This document shows positions 35,252-44,127 of a stretch of 64,000 nt of DNA, piece by piece. How positions within the stretch are numbered: the first letter of the stretch is position 1; the number at the start of each line of letters is the position of its first letter. A model generated the notes under the pieces. That model made no database searches. It was not told the origin of the DNA and saw nothing but the letters and a program-made list of their open reading frames with translations. Made by a program: the position numbers and the translations under genes. The stretch is taken from contig NZ_JACIJM010000014.1 of the NCBI RefSeq assembly GCF_014199395.1, forward strand, positions 1 to 64,000, given 5' to 3'. This DNA is from Yoonia ponticola. Lineage in GTDB: Bacteria; Pseudomonadota; Alphaproteobacteria; Rhodobacterales; Rhodobacteraceae.

Positions 35252-36053
35252 GGCTGGCCTCCTTTCGAGTGTTGATGAGAGTGAGTGGTGACTAGGTTGA
35301 CCGACCGAGGCGCGGATCATTGGTGATGCTCACGCCAAGCTGTTCGACCATGTCAATGTAGGTGATCAGCGATACAGAACTGCCAAGCCCCCAAGGTTCA
35401 GGGTCGGATATCGATGAACGAGGTCCCTCGTGCGACCGCAAAAGCGGCCAAGGGGAAGCGCTCGATCGGCGCGAGGGTCGAAACGGTCGTCCAGCCGAGG
35501 TGGAGGAAAGTCCCACCCTCTCCGCAAATCACATGCGCGTGTGGCAATGCTGCCGCTTGCCTGAGATAGCCGAGATCATGCAGGACAGTCTCGCGCTCGA
35601 GCCGTTGTGCCTGCCCCGTCTGGCAGTTCGGCGTAGTTTCTTGTGTCGCCACCACGAAGCAGCTTTCGCGCGCAACATGCGCAAGATACCTGTTTGCATC
35701 GGCATGTCCTTTATCCGAAAGGACACACCGGAATCCGGCCCGGACCCATCTGAGGGACCCCAAAGGCCCTCATCCGTCAGTCACAAAACCCGAAGAACAC
35801 TTTCACTCTTTAGGGATCTGATGCCCAAGAATGTTAAATGCGAAGCACATGAGTACCTAGGATCCAGCACTTTCCAGCATCAGACCCCAATGAGGAACAG
35901 GATCAGGCCCGAACACCCTCTTCGAGCACCCCAAAGGACTGACCCTCCCCGGCCCTCCTCTTCCTCTCACCCCCCCCCCTGATTTCTGCAGGCGGCTTGT
36001 TTTTGTTCCGGTTATGTTCTTTTCTGAAAGCCACGCTATGAAGGGAGATCCCC
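35252..36053. other. Stretch without a supported gene
   Basis: On the minus strand a frame at 35398-35763 has protein-like parts (HAHVICGEGGTFLHLGW, LAAFAVARGTSFIDIRP) and a different frame at 35292-35380 continues with SLITYIDMVEQLGVSITNDP, so a frameshifted gene remnant is possible. No start with a ribosome site was found. The segment 35930-36050 is C-rich then AT-rich and should contain the promoter of the broken gene at 36054. Confidence 0.35.
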
Positions 36054-36324
36054 GTGAAAAGCACCACTTACGCCCTGCCCGCGACGCCAAAGCAGATCGC
36101 CTATGCGGGCGCGCTGGCCTTGCGCAACCAGACGCTTCTGCCGTGGGAGGTTCAGCAAGGTCGGCGCACAAGCCAGGATGAACCTGGGCGCGCAGGACAG
36201 CCGCCCGACATCAAAGCAGGTCGCCTTTGTTGAGCGCCTCGCCCGGATCAAGCGCCGTGCCGTGCCGGACGAGTGCTTCCGCGACAAGGGGCTGATGTGG
36301 AAGTGGATCGACGGGAACAAGTGA
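36054..36324 (+). pseudogene. Frameshifted small plasmid gene
   Basis: A GTG start with AAGGGAG upstream opens MKSTTYALPATPKQIAYAGA and continues to LRNQTLLPWEVQQGRR, after which this frame soon stops. The homologous-looking continuation, RPTSKQVAFVERLARIKRRA to the end WKWIDGNK, lies in another frame that stays open to 36324. The break is at about 36150-36170. The two halves, each with a 'TPKQIAYA/TSKQVAFVE' repeat, look like one protein of about 90 residues split by an indel. Confidence 0.55.
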
Positions 36325-36352
36325 AGCTGGGTAGACCCTGCGGTGATCGAGA

Positions 36353-36709
36353 TTACTTCAGCCGATCAACAACCGATGCCCCGCCCAATCTGGCAAGCGC
36401 AATCAGGCTGGACTGGATCTTGGATGTGAAGACGGAACTGAACGTGCCGATGGGCGTGCGGTCCTCCCAGACATAGGACCCCTCCAGAATATCGGTGTTT
36501 ATCTCGTCCAGCATGACGCACTTGCTGACATGGGTCTCTAACCCCACGCGCTGCGACTCGGTCCGTGGCACCTCTATGAACTTGCGCGACGGCAAGAGCG
36601 GCTGCGTGGTGATCGACAGGATGAACACCACAGTCTCGCTATCGGACTTGGCGACAGTGACGGCGATACAAACAGGCCGCGTCTTGCGGCCCTCGGTCTC
36701 ACCCGCCAT
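36353..36709 (-). CDS. PemK-like toxin-type protein, probably 5'-truncated
   Basis: A 118-residue product, MAGETEGRKTRPVCIAVTVA at its start, with FILSITTQP, a CVMLDEINTD stretch and a C-terminal TFSSVFTSKIQSSLIALA helix. It resembles a family of PemK-like proteins on alphaproteobacterial plasmids that begin with a longer lead. Upstream in the same frame the DNA still codes FCYPFLWKCEQ before a TAG, fitting that lost lead. The gene has therefore probably lost its natural start, perhaps with the rearrangement that left the IS6 element about 180 bp away. It may be inactive. Confidence 0.5.
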   Translation of the reverse strand: MAGETEGRKTRPVCIAVTVAKSDSETVVFILSITTQPLLPSRKFIEVPRTESQRVGLETHVSKCVMLDEINTDILEGSYVWEDRTPIGTFSSVFTSKIQSSLIALARLGGASVVDRLK

Positions 36710-36761
36710 CTGTTCGCATTTCCACAGGAACGGATAGCAGAAAACCTATCCAGCGGCAGGC

Positions 36762-36889
36762 TTAGTCATCCGCCCGCGTCATGTCCCGCTCGAGCCCTTC
36801 CATCATCAGCGCCTTGAGATCCTCGGCATCTCGTCGATCATGTGAGCCTGTTGCGTGGCCCCTCGCGCCCGCTGCTGGTACTGGTCCAT
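36762..36889 (-). pseudogene. Possible antitoxin-like gene remnant
   Basis: From an ATG at 36889 the minus strand reads MDQYQQRARGATQQAHMIDE and then stops early. A neighbouring frame continues with DAEDLKALMMEGLERDMTR. This looks like a short helical protein with one indel, standing where an antitoxin would stand relative to the PemK-like gene. Its 5' side abuts the IS6 end. Weakly supported. Confidence 0.25.
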
Positions 36890-36891
36890 GC

Positions 36892-37706
36892 GGTGTTGTC
36901 ACGTTAACAGTCGTGTGGTTGCTGGCGCATTGATCTAGGCGTAGGGGATTTCGATGCAGGTATTGAAAATCAGCTACAAGCGCCACCGGTTCCCCCCTCA
37001 GATCATCGGTCATGTTGTCTGGCTCTACGTCCGGTTCAACCTGAGCCTGCGCGAGGTCGAGGAGATGATGCTAGCACGTGGCGTGGACGTCTCGACTATC
37101 CGGCGCTGGACTGTCAAGTTCGGCCCTCTGATCGTCCACGTCCTGCGGCGACGGCGGCCGCGGCCGCGGCCCGGCGATGTCTGGCACTTAGACGAAGTCG
37201 TCGTGAAAATCGCGGGCCGGTCATATTGGCTGCGGCGCGCGGTCGATTAACACGGCATCGTCCTAGAGGAAATCCTTCAATTCAGGCGAGACAAGCGCGC
37301 GGCAAAGTGGCTTTTGGTCTAACTGATGAAACGCTGGGGCTTCGTTTCCCAAAGGATTGTTACGGACAAGCTGCGCTCCTACGGGGCAGCAAAACGCGAG
37401 GTCGCGCCTGGCCTTGATCATTGGTCAAACAAGGGCTGAATATCCGCGCAGAAAACAGCCATTTGCCTTTCCGAAAACGAGAGCGGGTGATGCAGGGTTT
37501 CCGATCGCCGGGTAGTTTACAACGTTTCGTCTCGATGCAATCTGCAACCCGCAATTCCTTCTCCGTACCAGTCCGCCGTCGTTCCGCTCTCACCATTCGC
37601 TACCATCGACCCGAAGCATTCGAGGTGTGGAAATCCGCGGCAAACGTCCCTTGATCAACGATCGGCACGCCAACTTGCAAGCTCAGCGAGTTAACGTGAC
37701 AACACC
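36892..37706 (+). mobile_element. Decayed IS6-family insertion sequence
   Basis: An 815-bp element with 17-bp perfect terminal repeats, GGTGTTGTCACGTTAAC at the left end and its complement at 37690-37706. Size and layout fit the IS6 family. The flanks (GTCCATGC and GGTAGGCG) do not form the 8-bp duplication IS6 elements make, so one flank has been rearranged since insertion. Its transposase is broken. Confidence 0.85.
36954..37654 (+). pseudogene. IS6-family transposase, broken
   Basis: The first 98 codons are intact (YKRHRFPPQIIGHVVWLYVR, then HLDEVVVKI with the first catalytic Asp) and end in a TAA at 37248. Beyond it homologous residues continue through more stops and frame changes, for example LEEILQFRRDKRAAKWLL, MKRWGFVSQRIVTDKLRSYG (second Asp) and a final HRPEAFEVWKSAA. 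At least three disabling changes exist, so the element cannot move by itself. Confidence 0.85.
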
Positions 37707-38086
37707 GGTAGGCGTCCGCGCGCCGTCACACCGGCTCTCCCAAGACCGCCTGCAACCGGTCGTCGCCGAGGCTGTCATGCGAGGAGATGCGTTCCTCGCT
37801 TCTTTCAATGGTGGCGATCGCTAACTGTGACAGGAGCGAAAAGATGCCAGAGTTGATGCCGTCGGTCACCTTGATCATTCGTGCCGAGGAGGCAGCGTGA
37901 GCGTGCTTATCAGCCCGTTCAGATACTCGCCCTCTCGCCTGGGCGGCAATGCAAAGGCCTCGAAGTGGCGCACCGGCTGTTCATCGGTGCGTAGCGCGTT
38001 GCCCAGAAAGGGCCACATGTCAGGGATCGCGCCTATTCGCGATAGCAATCGTCATGAACGACTTTTCAACGGCGTTCGGGTAAGAA
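37707..38086. other. No gene recognised between IS6 and repC
   Basis: The frames here are short and not protein-like. This lies downstream of repC, where repABC plasmids sometimes keep replication or stability sequences. The only clear signal is the palindrome at its right edge. Confidence 0.4.
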
Positions 38087-38104
38087 AATTGTCCGCGGAC
38101 AATT
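38087..38104. promoter_or_regulatory. Candidate parS (palindrome 1)
   Basis: AATTGTCCGCGGACAATT is a perfect 18-bp palindrome touching the repC stop codon. Its 14-bp core recurs inside the 5' end of repC. RepB proteins of repABC plasmids bind replicon-specific palindromes as the partition site, and such sites are found before, within or after the operon, so this pair is a good parS candidate. Confidence 0.65.
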
Positions 38105-39206
38105 ACAGGTTCATACTTGGATAGCTCTGGGCCGTGGCGAGACGCCGTATTAACCTTTCGGGGCTAAAATCGGCACTCTTTGAACCAGTGGTGATTGATC
38201 GAAAGTATGCACCCACTGCTCGAATCCTGTCATGGAACTGCATAATCGCCCAAACTGTCGCTGCGGCTCTTAGTGCGCCGAGGCGTTTATGCGCTGCTTC
38301 ATAGCTTTGGCTGGTGATCCCAATCATTGGAGCAAGGGTTCGAGCGTGGCTAACGACATCATGCATCGTTTCTACTCTTTTCAACGAAAATTCGGCCGCG
38401 ACGGGGCAAGCGAATAACAACTCTGGGATGGAGATTGGAGCGTCTGAAGTTGGAGATAACTTTTCATTTTTTAGAGCAACCTTCTCTTTATCAATAAGTT
38501 CTTTATTTGACTTATGATGGTGTCGGACAAATTGACCGTCATTGGCGGTCATAGTTGTTGTTAAACTAGAACTCGGATCATTCGTAGACTCGGCTGCGAT
38601 TTCAGAGATTGCCAGCTCTGAAAGGATCCGTTCACAGTCTTCGAGGGATAACTTACGACGTAGGATACGGAAGGTGTTGAGGGCCCTTTCGTCGTTTGGG
38701 TTTTCGGCTAGACACGCGTTCGCCGCTGCGCGGATTTTGGTGCGCAGGTAATCAACTTGTTCTCGCTCTTGCATCACCTCTGCTGCCAATGCCGCAAGTT
38801 CATGCAGACGATCAAAGAGTGGCGATAGGTCAAATCCGAACCGCAACGCTTTGCCTTCATGGCTGCTGCGTTTTGTGAAGCGTTTTCTATTTGCGCTGTC
38901 GTGGCGAACAAGCAGCCCGATCTCTTGCAACGTTGCTGCGTGGCGCCGGATCGTCCGGTCAGAGATGCCATTGCGTCTAAATGTGAGTGTTGCGTTCGAT
39001 GCAAACACTGTGTGGTGGTTGCGCTTAGGTGCGAGGCACGAAAGCATTGCGTCTAGGGTTGAAATCACAGAAGCGCTGAGACCCAAGCGGGGGGCCGCAT
39101 TTCGCAGTGTCGCAACAATGATGTGGCGCTCTGGAATGGAGTTGTCCGCGGACAATAATTCACCGGTCCGCAACCCGGAGGGTGCAGTTGCTTGTTTAAA
39201 TGCCAT
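38103..39206 (-). CDS. repC: Replication initiator RepC
   Basis: The 367-residue initiator of a repABC plasmid. The N-terminal half has the typical winged-helix part: LGLSASVISTLDAMLSCLAP, TVFASNATLTFRRNGISDRTIRRHAATL and GLLVRHDSANRKRF. The C-terminal half contains MIGITSQSYEAAHKRLGALRAAATVWAIMQ and ends near FRSITTGSKSADFSPERLIRRL, also typical. In repABC plasmids oriV lies within repC. The ATG at 39206 starts MAFKQATAPSGLR. It follows repB after a 226-bp gap that should carry the regulatory antisense RNA. Confidence 0.93.
   Translation of the reverse strand: MAFKQATAPSGLRTGELLSADNSIPERHIIVATLRNAAPRLGLSASVISTLDAMLSCLAPKRNHHTVFASNATLTFRRNGISDRTIRRHAATLQEIGLLVRHDSANRKRFTKRSSHEGKALRFGFDLSPLFDRLHELAALAAEVMQEREQVDYLRTKIRAAANACLAENPNDERALNTFRILRRKLSLEDCERILSELAISEIAAESTNDPSSSLTTTMTANDGQFVRHHHKSNKELIDKEKVALKNEKLSPTSDAPISIPELLFACPVAAEFSLKRVETMHDVVSHARTLAPMIGITSQSYEAAHKRLGALRAAATVWAIMQFHDRIRAVGAYFRSITTGSKSADFSPERLIRRLATAQSYPSMNL
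39142..39155. promoter_or_regulatory. Candidate parS (palindrome 2) inside repC
   Basis: TTGTCCGCGGACAA, the same 14-bp core as at 38089-38102, lies about 17-21 codons into repC (residues LSADN). The codons it uses are ordinary, yet the perfect palindrome shared with the site after repC is unlikely by chance. Confidence 0.6.
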
Positions 39207-39432
39207 GTATTTTTCACGACAACCTGATGTGAAAGGCGCCAATAACCCTGAAAATCAGAAAAAAGGCCGCAAATCTTCAACAACCGAATCGGTTGTTGTT
39301 GACTGGCGCGGAGAAGCTGTTAAATCTGAAAGTGCAAAGAACAGATCGGGCTCTCCTTGGGAAACCTTGGGGGGCTCTTTCTTTTTAGGCTGTTGGTGTG
39401 CTCCTTTTTTGGTGTTTCTGCTCGGTCGATAA
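39207..39432 (+). ncRNA. repB-repC gap, likely antisense RNA region
   Basis: In repABC plasmids the repB-repC gap encodes a small counter-transcribed RNA that limits RepC translation. Here a strong stem, CAACAACCG (39278-39286) with CGGTTGTTG (39290-39298), and a C/T-rich run near 39400-39430 fit that region. The exact RNA ends and its promoter could not be fixed; strand is inferred from being opposite to repC. Confidence 0.4.
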
Positions 39433-40410
39433 TCAGTCAGGCTTTCGCTCTGCCTGCCATGCCTCATAGAGGCGTGTAAGCTCCGCTTCTGCGTTGTTAC
39501 GCATCCACTGAGCAAATTCTGGGGCTTCAGCCTTCGACAGCTTAACCGTCAAAGCACGGGCCGTTTCTTTCACCTCTGCTATGGCAGTCCCATCACTAAG
39601 CTTGATGGCGAGGGTAGGGGAGGGAACGGGTTTACTAGTTGCCTTAGGTTTCAGCATCTGACTAACGGCGCCACAGATCATGCTAAAGCGGTCGTCGGGA
39701 CTTTTAGTCGCATTAAGCTGAAGTGCTGAGGTAACCTGTTCAAGATCGATGCTGTTGTTACGCGACTGGTCCGCAAGTTCTTCCCAGCGTCTTCGTCCAA
39801 TGCCATGAGCGGATCCAATCTGCTCAATGACTGACTTTGGAATGGACCGCGCTACTTTGGTCATTCTAGACAACATTGGTTTGTCCACCGCGAGGGCATC
39901 AAGAATGATGCCCTGTTCGTATCCACTTGAGGAAAGTTCAGCCGCGAACAGCGCTTTTTCAATGAAGCTGGGATCCAAACGCTGGGTATTTTCTTGCCCC
40001 TGGGCGAGGATTGCTTCCTCGTCAGAAAGAGACCTGACAAGTGCTTTCGCAGGGATACCGAGCGATCTCAAAGCCCGCAGTCTACGGCGACCATAGACGA
40101 TCTTATAGTGTCCGGGTTTGTCCGCAATCGGGCGCACCATGATAGGCACTTGTTGGCCGTGAGCCTTAATGCTTTCAGCTAGCTTTACAACATCAGCATC
40201 GCTGAAAGAGAGCCGGTCCTTAGGGCCATTTTCTTCTATGACATCAACCGAGATTTCTCTCACAGCGTTGCTCGCCACATCCTTTAAAGTGGACTTCACG
40301 CCACTCATCGCCCCAGTATTAGGAAAACGTACCTTCTGCTCACTGGCTGGAACCGCCGAGTTGTCTGTGTCAGGTGGGGGAGGAGGCTGGAATAGGTTTC
40401 GACGGGCCAT
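39433..40410 (-). CDS. repB: Plasmid partition protein RepB (ParB)
   Basis: A 325-residue ParB-family protein that should bind the plasmid parS. The N-terminal nuclease-like fold shows DADVVKLAESIKAHGQQVPIMVRP, then YKIVYGRRRLRALRSLGIPAKALVR and EEAILAQGQENTQRLDPSFIEKALFA, followed by the helix-turn-helix KPMLSRMTKVARSIPKSVIEQIG. The ATG shares its A with the repA stop (TAATG), so the two are coupled. Confidence 0.94.
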   Translation of the reverse strand: MARRNLFQPPPPPDTDNSAVPASEQKVRFPNTGAMSGVKSTLKDVASNAVREISVDVIEENGPKDRLSFSDADVVKLAESIKAHGQQVPIMVRPIADKPGHYKIVYGRRRLRALRSLGIPAKALVRSLSDEEAILAQGQENTQRLDPSFIEKALFAAELSSSGYEQGIILDALAVDKPMLSRMTKVARSIPKSVIEQIGSAHGIGRRRWEELADQSRNNSIDLEQVTSALQLNATKSPDDRFSMICGAVSQMLKPKATSKPVPSPTLAIKLSDGTAIAEVKETARALTVKLSKAEAPEFAQWMRNNAEAELTRLYEAWQAERKPD

Positions 40411-41612
40411 TAGTCAGTTTCCCTTCCCCAAGCTTGCTGTATTGTGTTTTCGAATTCATCAGCGACACCATTAACTGACTCCAATATCCGGGTTAGAGTC
40501 TTTTTCACGACCTGAGAGGGGTCCAATTCATAGATGGTTTGCTGCGTCATCCCAGCGTCTGAGATTGCGGTGGATTTGAGCATTGGTGTAGTCAACACTT
40601 GATCCAAGAGAATAGACCTCAAAAAACCTGCCATTTGTGATTGTGGCACGTCGGTTGGCTCATATCGAGCAATCAAGAACTTAAGGAAATTCCAGTCAAT
40701 AGGTCCGGCTGCCTCCTCAAGGGTCTGGACAGTTTCTCCAGCCATTTCAAGGAATTGCGCCATTGAAGCGACATCCAACATACTGGGAACGACTGTGATC
40801 AGAAGGCCTGTAGACGCCAACAAAGCGGTCATGGTTGTAAAGCCAAGCTGAGGCGGGCAATCGATGATGACAAGATCGTAGTTTGCCTCAATCTCGTCGA
40901 TCGCGATTGCAAGACGTTGAGTAAATGGCGGATCAACCTTGTGCTGAAGCGCGTAGGCTGTTTCGGTCTCATACTCTGATAACAACAGGCCGGCGGGGGC
41001 GAGATCAAGATTGTGAAAGTAAGTCTTTCGGATAATTTGGCTCAGCGGCACCGGGTCTTCGTACTTTAACGCGTCATAAACCGTACCGCTTTCCGCGAAC
41101 TCAATCTCCGGACGGTATCCGAACATAGTAGTCAAGCTTGCCTGTGGGTCCATGTCGATTGCAAGTACGCGATAGCCTCGCAAAGCGTAGCGTTGGGCCA
41201 AGTGGATGGCGCTGGTTGTCTTGCTAGAGCCGCCCTTAAAGTTGACAATAGAAATAATCTGAAGGGCATCGTTCTCTCGCCGACCGGGAAGATATGTTTC
41301 ACCGTTCCGACCAGTCTTCGCCATCACATGGCGAATTTGGTTGATCTCTTGGGCTGTGTAGAGCCTGCGACCTCTGGAATCAGTCTCTACATCGGGAAAA
41401 TCGCCTTCCTGATGCCGCGTCCGAAGGTTCGACATGCTGATCCCGGTCAGCTCTGAAACCTCTGCAGGATGAAATTTACGCAGCGTCTTTCTGCTATCGG
41501 GCTGAAAGCTATTGCGCATATGATTGTTAAGCGCCTCTGACAGGCGGGCAGCGTTCGACGCAATAGATGCGGCGATAGAGTTGGTTTGCGCGATATCTGC
41601 GTTTGAATTCAT
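40410..41612 (-). CDS. repA: Plasmid partition ATPase RepA (ParA)
   Basis: A 400-residue ParA-type ATPase, first gene of repABC; it partitions the plasmid and represses the operon. An N-terminal DNA-binding part (FHPAEVSELTGISMSNLRTR) precedes the deviant Walker A, IVNFKGGSSKTTSAIHLA (about 116-133). Walker A' and B follow in AIDMDPQASLTTMFG and DLVIIDCPPQLGFTT. Length and motif order are those of RepA in repABC rather than short plasmid ParA. Confidence 0.95.
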   Translation of the reverse strand: MNSNADIAQTNSIAASIASNAARLSEALNNHMRNSFQPDSRKTLRKFHPAEVSELTGISMSNLRTRHQEGDFPDVETDSRGRRLYTAQEINQIRHVMAKTGRNGETYLPGRRENDALQIISIVNFKGGSSKTTSAIHLAQRYALRGYRVLAIDMDPQASLTTMFGYRPEIEFAESGTVYDALKYEDPVPLSQIIRKTYFHNLDLAPAGLLLSEYETETAYALQHKVDPPFTQRLAIAIDEIEANYDLVIIDCPPQLGFTTMTALLASTGLLITVVPSMLDVASMAQFLEMAGETVQTLEEAAGPIDWNFLKFLIARYEPTDVPQSQMAGFLRSILLDQVLTTPMLKSTAISDAGMTQQTIYELDPSQVVKKTLTRILESVNGVADEFENTIQQAWGRETD

Positions 41613-41947
41613 ACTGCCCTCACGACCTCTTAGTGGGTCATCTGTATTTCGTCGCTAAACCGCGTGATTTACGTCAAACTGCGACAACTGAACTCATGAC
41701 ACGCAACTTATCCTCAGGCAACAAATTTTTTGCGGGATGCTGCTTTAACAAATGATGTCGCGCTATCAATTTCTTCAAGCTATGACGCTAACAGCATGTT
41801 AATGCGAGCTAAAATTAGCTTCGAGCGGCGTTACTCAAGATGTTGTGGAATCTTCTCCGCAACGCTCAATAAGTTGACGCGCTGCGTACATATCGAATCG
41901 GTGATTTGTCCCACAAAGCGAAGGATCAAATTGGGGGTTTTGTCCCC
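41613..41947. other. repABC promoter region
   Basis: No gene seen. This AT-rich gap lies upstream of repA and should contain the operon promoter and RepA operator; I could not fix the boxes. Its left part has short TCA/TGA-rich dyads but nothing strong. Confidence 0.4.
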
Positions 41948-42759
41948 GGGCTTTGTCATGTTGTTGACGCGGCCCGGCTGCACGCATAGCCATCGGGCAT
42001 GATCAGCCAAGTTTCACAGCCGCGTCTGAAGGGCTTCCGGTTCCCTCGGTCCATCATCTCTTATGCCATCTGGGCGTACCATCGGTTTGGCCTGAGCCTG
42101 CGCGATGTCGAGGATCTATTGGCGGAACGGGGCGTAATAGTCTCGTATGAAAGCATCCGGGTGTGGTGCCAGCGGTTCGGAACGCAGCTAGCGGCCAAGA
42201 TCCGTCGCGATCGCCCGGTTCCCGCCGACAAATGGCACCTGGACGAAGTCGTGATTTCAATTCGAGGGCGAAAACATTGGCTTTGGCGAGCGGTCGACGC
42301 TAACGGAGACGTACTGGAGATCCTGATGCAAAGCCGCAGAAATGCCCATGCCGCCAAGCGTTTCCTGATGAAGTTAATGAAGCGATGGGGTGTGCCACGC
42401 GTCCTCGTGACGGACAAACTGCGCAGCTATGGCGTGGCCGTCCGTGACCTTTGCCCAAGCGTAGATCATCGATCCCACAAGGGTTTGAACAACCGATCAG
42501 AGGCGTCGCATCGACACACACGACGAAGAGAAAAAATCATGGGTCGTTTCAAATCCCCACGCCAGGCGCAGCGTCTTCTATCCGTCCATGATCAGACCGC
42601 GACCATCTTCCGACCAAAACGCCACCGCCTTTCCGCAGCACCCTACCGCCAATCTCGGGCTGACGCGTTCAGCCTGTGGAACAACTATGCGGCTGAAATG
42701 GCTGCTTGAACGGGGCGCGGTTCCTGGTCTCGTCCTGACAAAACAACCTGACAAAGCCC
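41948..42759 (+). mobile_element. Intact IS6-family insertion sequence
   Basis: An 812-bp element bounded by GGGCTTTGTCATGTTGTT (41948-41965) and the complement of GGGCTTTGTCAGGTTGTT (42742-42759), which match at 17 of 18 positions. The repeats differ from those of the 36892 element, so these are two distinct IS6-family members. The flanks, TTGTCCCC and CTTGGCGA, are not a direct duplication. The right end lies inside the former 3' end of the cfa gene. Confidence 0.85.
41999..42709 (+). CDS. IS6-family transposase
   Basis: A full-length 236-residue transposase. An N-terminal helix-turn-helix zone (SIISYAIWAYHRFGLSLRDV) is followed by the DDE catalytic core: Asp in KWHLDEVVISIRG, Asp in RVLVTDKLRSYG, Glu in NNRSEASHRHTRRRE. 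No stops or frame breaks, so it should be active and able to form cointegrates with other replicons. Confidence 0.95.
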   Translation: MISQVSQPRLKGFRFPRSIISYAIWAYHRFGLSLRDVEDLLAERGVIVSYESIRVWCQRFGTQLAAKIRRDRPVPADKWHLDEVVISIRGRKHWLWRAVDANGDVLEILMQSRRNAHAAKRFLMKLMKRWGVPRVLVTDKLRSYGVAVRDLCPSVDHRSHKGLNNRSEASHRHTRRREKIMGRFKSPRQAQRLLSVHDQTATIFRPKRHRLSAAPYRQSRADAFSLWNNYAAEMAA

Positions 42760-44037
42760 CTTGGCGATATAGTCACGGGTCAGCGGAACCGCATCACGGC
42801 GCTTGGCAAGCTGGATCTGGAAGACCATCAACCGCCCATTCCGGAACGCCATTTCGCAGACAGCCAGATAGAATTCCCACATACGGCAGAACCGCTCGTC
42901 GTAAAGCATGCGCGCTGTTTCGCGTTCCTGGGCAAATCGTTCGGACCAGTGGCGCAGAGTCTCGGCATAATGCAACCGCAGGACCTCGACATCCGTGACC
43001 CACATTCCCGCACGCTCTGCTGCCGCGATGGTTTCGGACAGCGTGGGCAGATAGCCCCCGGGGAAGACGTATTTGCGGATCCACGGATCGCTGCCGCCTT
43101 TGGGCGCCATCCTGCCGATCGCATGCAAAAGTGCGACGCCATCGGGCCTGAGAACGCGCTGAAGGGTGGTAAAAAACGCATCGAATCCGCTGCGGCCCAC
43201 ATGCTCGAACATACCTACGGACACGACGCGATCGTATAGCCCATGCTCTTCGCGGTAATCGCGCCGTTCAAAGGCCACCTGATCAAACAGGCCGGTTTGC
43301 TGGGCACGTTCGCGGGCAGCGGCAATCTGTTCGGTCGAGAGGCTGAGCCCGGTCACGCGCGCCTCGTGTTGCTGGGCAAGCTCCATCGCCAGCCCGCCCC
43401 AGCCCGAGCCGATGTCGAGAACCTCCAGACCGGGTCGCATCAAGAGCTTTGCTGCGATGTGCTTTTTCTTGAAGGCCTGGGCCTCGTCCAACGTTTCGGT
43501 CCCGATCGGGAAGTAGGCGCAGGAGTATTGTCGATCCGCATCCAGAAAAAGGTCGTAGAGTTCGGTCGAGATGTCGTAGTGATGCGCCACGTTCGCGTGA
43601 GACCGGCTGATCGGATTATGATGCAGCCTGCGGCTCAGGAATGCGTCCAGCCAGCGGGTCAATCGTCTGCCAGGCAATGCGTCGATAGTATCTATGTCGG
43701 TCATGCAGATCGAGAGGAGGTCGCGCAGGCTGCCAGTTTCAATGCGCAGCGTCCCGTCCATATAAGCCTCGCCAAGTGCAATGCTGGGGTTCACCAGAAG
43801 TTGCACAGGCAGCACCTTTTCGGTCAAACGGACGGAAACGGCGGGTTCGCCGCCGGGGCCGAAATGCCACGTCTGGCCGCAGGGATCGTAGATGGTGAGG
43901 CGTCCGTTTTGAACGAGGCGTCGCAGCGATTTGGCGAGCAACCACATGGCCGCCCGTCCCGGTGCGAGACGTCCGGTTTCAATCCGGCTACCTTCTTGTT
44001 CAAAGCGTTCGTCGGGAGAGGTTTCGCTATTGGACAT
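42685..44037 (-). CDS. cfa: Cyclopropane fatty acid synthase with IS-derived tail
   Basis: A 450-residue S-adenosylmethionine-dependent enzyme that adds a methylene group across double bonds of membrane phospholipid acyl chains. The SAM loop is VLDIGSGWGGLAMELA; YDRVVSVGMFEHVG and the late MVFQIQLAKRRDAVPLTRDYI are also typical. The last 25 residues (AKGLCQVVLSGRDQEPRPVQ and on) are encoded by the end of the IS6 element, so the natural C-terminus has been replaced, although only a few residues seem to be missing. GGAGC precedes the ATG. An ECF-type promoter lies at 44100-44127. Confidence 0.92.
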   Translation of the reverse strand: MSNSETSPDERFEQEGSRIETGRLAPGRAAMWLLAKSLRRLVQNGRLTIYDPCGQTWHFGPGGEPAVSVRLTEKVLPVQLLVNPSIALGEAYMDGTLRIETGSLRDLLSICMTDIDTIDALPGRRLTRWLDAFLSRRLHHNPISRSHANVAHHYDISTELYDLFLDADRQYSCAYFPIGTETLDEAQAFKKKHIAAKLLMRPGLEVLDIGSGWGGLAMELAQQHEARVTGLSLSTEQIAAARERAQQTGLFDQVAFERRDYREEHGLYDRVVSVGMFEHVGRSGFDAFFTTLQRVLRPDGVALLHAIGRMAPKGGSDPWIRKYVFPGGYLPTLSETIAAAERAGMWVTDVEVLRLHYAETLRHWSERFAQERETARMLYDERFCRMWEFYLAVCEMAFRNGRLMVFQIQLAKRRDAVPLTRDYIAKGLCQVVLSGRDQEPRPVQAAISAA

Positions 44038-44099
44038 GATCGCTTGCTCCGTCTTGTTTTTTGTCGGCAGGCGGCGTCAACCGCCGCTTTCTGATAAAA

Positions 44100-44127
44100 C
44101 AGACGAAAGATGACAAGGTTCATTACA
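44100..44127 (-). promoter_or_regulatory. ECF-type promoter of cfa
   Basis: On the minus strand: TGTAAT (-35), exactly 16 bases, CGTCTG (-10), about 63 bp upstream of the cfa ATG. It shares this form with four other sites in the region. Confidence 0.6.

Noticed and set aside
35398-35763. Minus-strand 121-codon frame with HAHVICGEGGTFLHLGW
   Set aside because: Partly protein-like, but no start signal and the apparent continuation is in another frame. Kept only as a possible remnant in the gap entry.
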